NCBI RefSeq assembly: GCF_040681875.1
Contig: NZ_JBFAZP010000002.1
Span: 744,001-808,000 of the forward strand
Direction: 5' to 3'
Length of the DNA stretch: 64,000 bases
Source: Longispora sp040681875
GTDB taxonomy: Bacteria > Actinomycetota > Actinomycetes > Mycobacteriales > Micromonosporaceae
The translations under genes were made by a program, and so were the position numbers. The notes beneath the pieces were generated by a model that was not told the DNA's origin, made no database searches, and worked only from the letters and a program-made list of their open reading frames with translations. This document shows, in pieces, positions 62,869-64,000 of this stretch. Position 1 is the first letter of the stretch. Every line of letters begins with the position of its first letter.

Positions 62869-64000
62869 ATGCGAACCTCACAACTGGCACTACACGACAT
62901 CACCAAGCGGTACGACGACCGCGTCGTGCTCGACCAGGTGTCCCTGGCCGTCAAACCCGGCGAGAAGGTCGGAGTCGTCGGAGACAACGGTTCGGGCAAG
63001 TCCACCCTGCTGCGCATCATCGCCGGGCAGGAGCACCCCGACAACGGTGAACTGGTCGTGTCGGCACCCGACGGCATCGGCTACCTGGCCCAGACCCTGC
63101 AGCTGCCACCGGAAGTCACCGTCCGGGCCGCCGTCGACCTGGCCCTGGCCGACCTGCGCGACCTGGAGGCCCGGATCCGCCGGATCGAAGCCGACTGGGC
63201 GCACGGGCGCGCCACCGAGGACGCCAGATCCCTCACCGAGTACGCCGCGTTGATCGAACGCTTCGAAGCCCGGGGCGGATACGGGGCCGACACCCGGGTG
63301 GGCATCGCGCTGCACGGACTCGGCCTGCCGAACCTCGAGTTCGACCGGCCGTTGGGGACGCTGTCGGGAGGCGAGCGGTCCCGTCTCGCGCTGGCGGCCA
63401 CGCTGGCGGCCGAACCGGAACTGTTGCTCCTCGACGAGCCGACCAACGACCTCGACGACCAGGCGGTCGGCTGGCTGGAGGACCACCTGTCCGGGCACAG
63501 CGGGACAGCCGTGGTGATCAGTCACGACCGGGTGTTCCTGGAGCGCGTCACCACGACCGTGCTGGAGGTGGACGCCGGCAAGGTCTCCCGGTACGGCAAC
63601 GGCTATGACGGTTACCTGACGGCGAAGGCGGCCCAACGTCGGCGCAGGATGCGGGAGTACGACGCCTGGCGCTTCGAACTGGCCCGCAACCGGCAGCTCG
63701 CCGAGTCCAATGTGGCACGGCTGGACGCCATTCCCCGCAAGGTTCCGTTGAGCGTCTTCGGGCACGGCGGCTTCCGCGCCCGGGGACGCGGCCATGGCGC
63801 GATGGTCCGGATCCGCAACGCCAAGGAACGGGTGCAACGGCTCACCGTCACGCCGGCGACACCACCACCGGATCCGCTCGTGCTCACCGCGCGGCTGGCC
63901 ACGACCGGCGCCGAGACCGCGGAAGCCTTCGTCGCCGCGCAGCTCACCGACGTGACGGTCGACGGCCGCCTGCACGTCCCCGCCCTGCGCCTACTGCCCG
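62869..64000 (+). CDS. ABC-F family ATPase (C-terminus cut by window edge)
   Basis: About 377 residues visible from ATG 62869; the gene runs off the right edge. First nucleotide-binding domain: Walker A GDNGSGKST, signature LSGGERSRL, Walker B LLLLDEPTND, and ISHDRVFLE. A basic linker (KAAQRRRRMREYDAW) follows, and the second domain is only beginning at the edge. No TM helices, so it is an ABC-F ribosome-associated translation factor or antibiotic-resistance protein, not a transporter. Its place behind a TetR and VOC gene favours a resistance role. Two ATPase halves (about 500-600 aa) are expected in the complete protein. Confidence 0.85.
   Translation, partial: MRTSQLALHDITKRYDDRVVLDQVSLAVKPGEKVGVVGDNGSGKSTLLRIIAGQEHPDNGELVVSAPDGIGYLAQTLQLPPEVTVRAAVDLALADLRDLEARIRRIEADWAHGRATEDARSLTEYAALIERFEARGGYGADTRVGIALHGLGLPNLEFDRPLGTLSGGERSRLALAATLAAEPELLLLDEPTNDLDDQAVGWLEDHLSGHSGTAVVISHDRVFLERVTTTVLEVDAGKVSRYGNGYDGYLTAKAAQRRRRMREYDAWRFELARNRQLAESNVARLDAIPRKVPLSVFGHGGFRARGRGHGAMVRIRNAKERVQRLTVTPATPPPDPLVLTARLATTGAETAEAFVAAQLTDVTVDGRLHVPALRLLP

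Overview
This 64-kb window is very GC-rich, with GTG/TTG starts alongside ATG. It carries XRE/SARP/NB-ARC/TPR and LAL-type giant regulators, an M-box riboswitch and a dense secretome. All of this points to a filamentous actinomycete, most plausibly Micromonosporaceae-like; family and genus are not fixed by the sequence. Both ends cut genes: a sugar-epimerase-type reductase at the left and an ABC-F ATPase at the right. I saw no tRNA, rRNA, CRISPR array, insertion sequence or integrase.

Layout. 0-7 kb: an epimerase, then a putative contractile-injection (eCIS)-type effector with a C-terminal HNH-like zinc domain, divergent from an XRE-SARP-NB-ARC-TPR regulator. 6.5-15.4 kb: membrane protein, FEN-type 5'-3' exonuclease, GGDEF diguanylate cyclase, PH-like and SIMPL proteins, and a membrane NACHT NTPase. 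15.4-19 kb: snapalysin-like protease, its upstream HTH regulator, and a subtilisin. 19.2-20.8 kb: an M-box-controlled unit (25-aa ORF, small membrane protein, CorA transporter). 20.9-31 kb: methyltransferase fused to a kinase relic, an Agd3-like deacetylase, secreted proteins, a SARP-ATPase, and a methyltransferase/hydrolase pair. 31-36.6 kb: LuxR ATPase, then a DUF1772/TetR pair with a 26-bp palindrome over the start codon, and an SDR. 36.7-47 kb: a frameshifted secreted gluzincin with its HTH regulator, a LigA-type ligase, LysR divergent from a trypsin-like protease, and a second gluzincin. 47-51 kb: a second eCIS-type candidate effector with a PD-(D/E)XK-like tail, and a secreted propeller-like protein. 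51-59.6 kb: WYL regulator and DHA2 efflux pump, thermolysin-type protease, AlkZ-like glycosylase, an NmrA gene broken by an amber codon, and a TPR protein. 59.7-64 kb: HAD-like protein, hydrolase, TetR, VOC protein and the ABC-F gene.

How parts fit together. (1) Two modules with the same order (HTH regulator, conserved promoter block, secreted metalloprotease) sit 22 kb apart; each regulator probably activates the protease gene behind it. (2) Two loci 6 kb apart (WYL/MFS and NmrA/AlkZ-like) share an inverted repeat with identical half-sites and spacing, implying one regulon. (3) Two proteins at opposite ends of the window share an N-terminal eCIS-type signature but carry different nuclease-like tails; no injection-apparatus gene is present, so the machine would have to lie elsewhere. 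(4) At least six secreted proteases from five families lie within about 40 kb, with several dedicated regulators.
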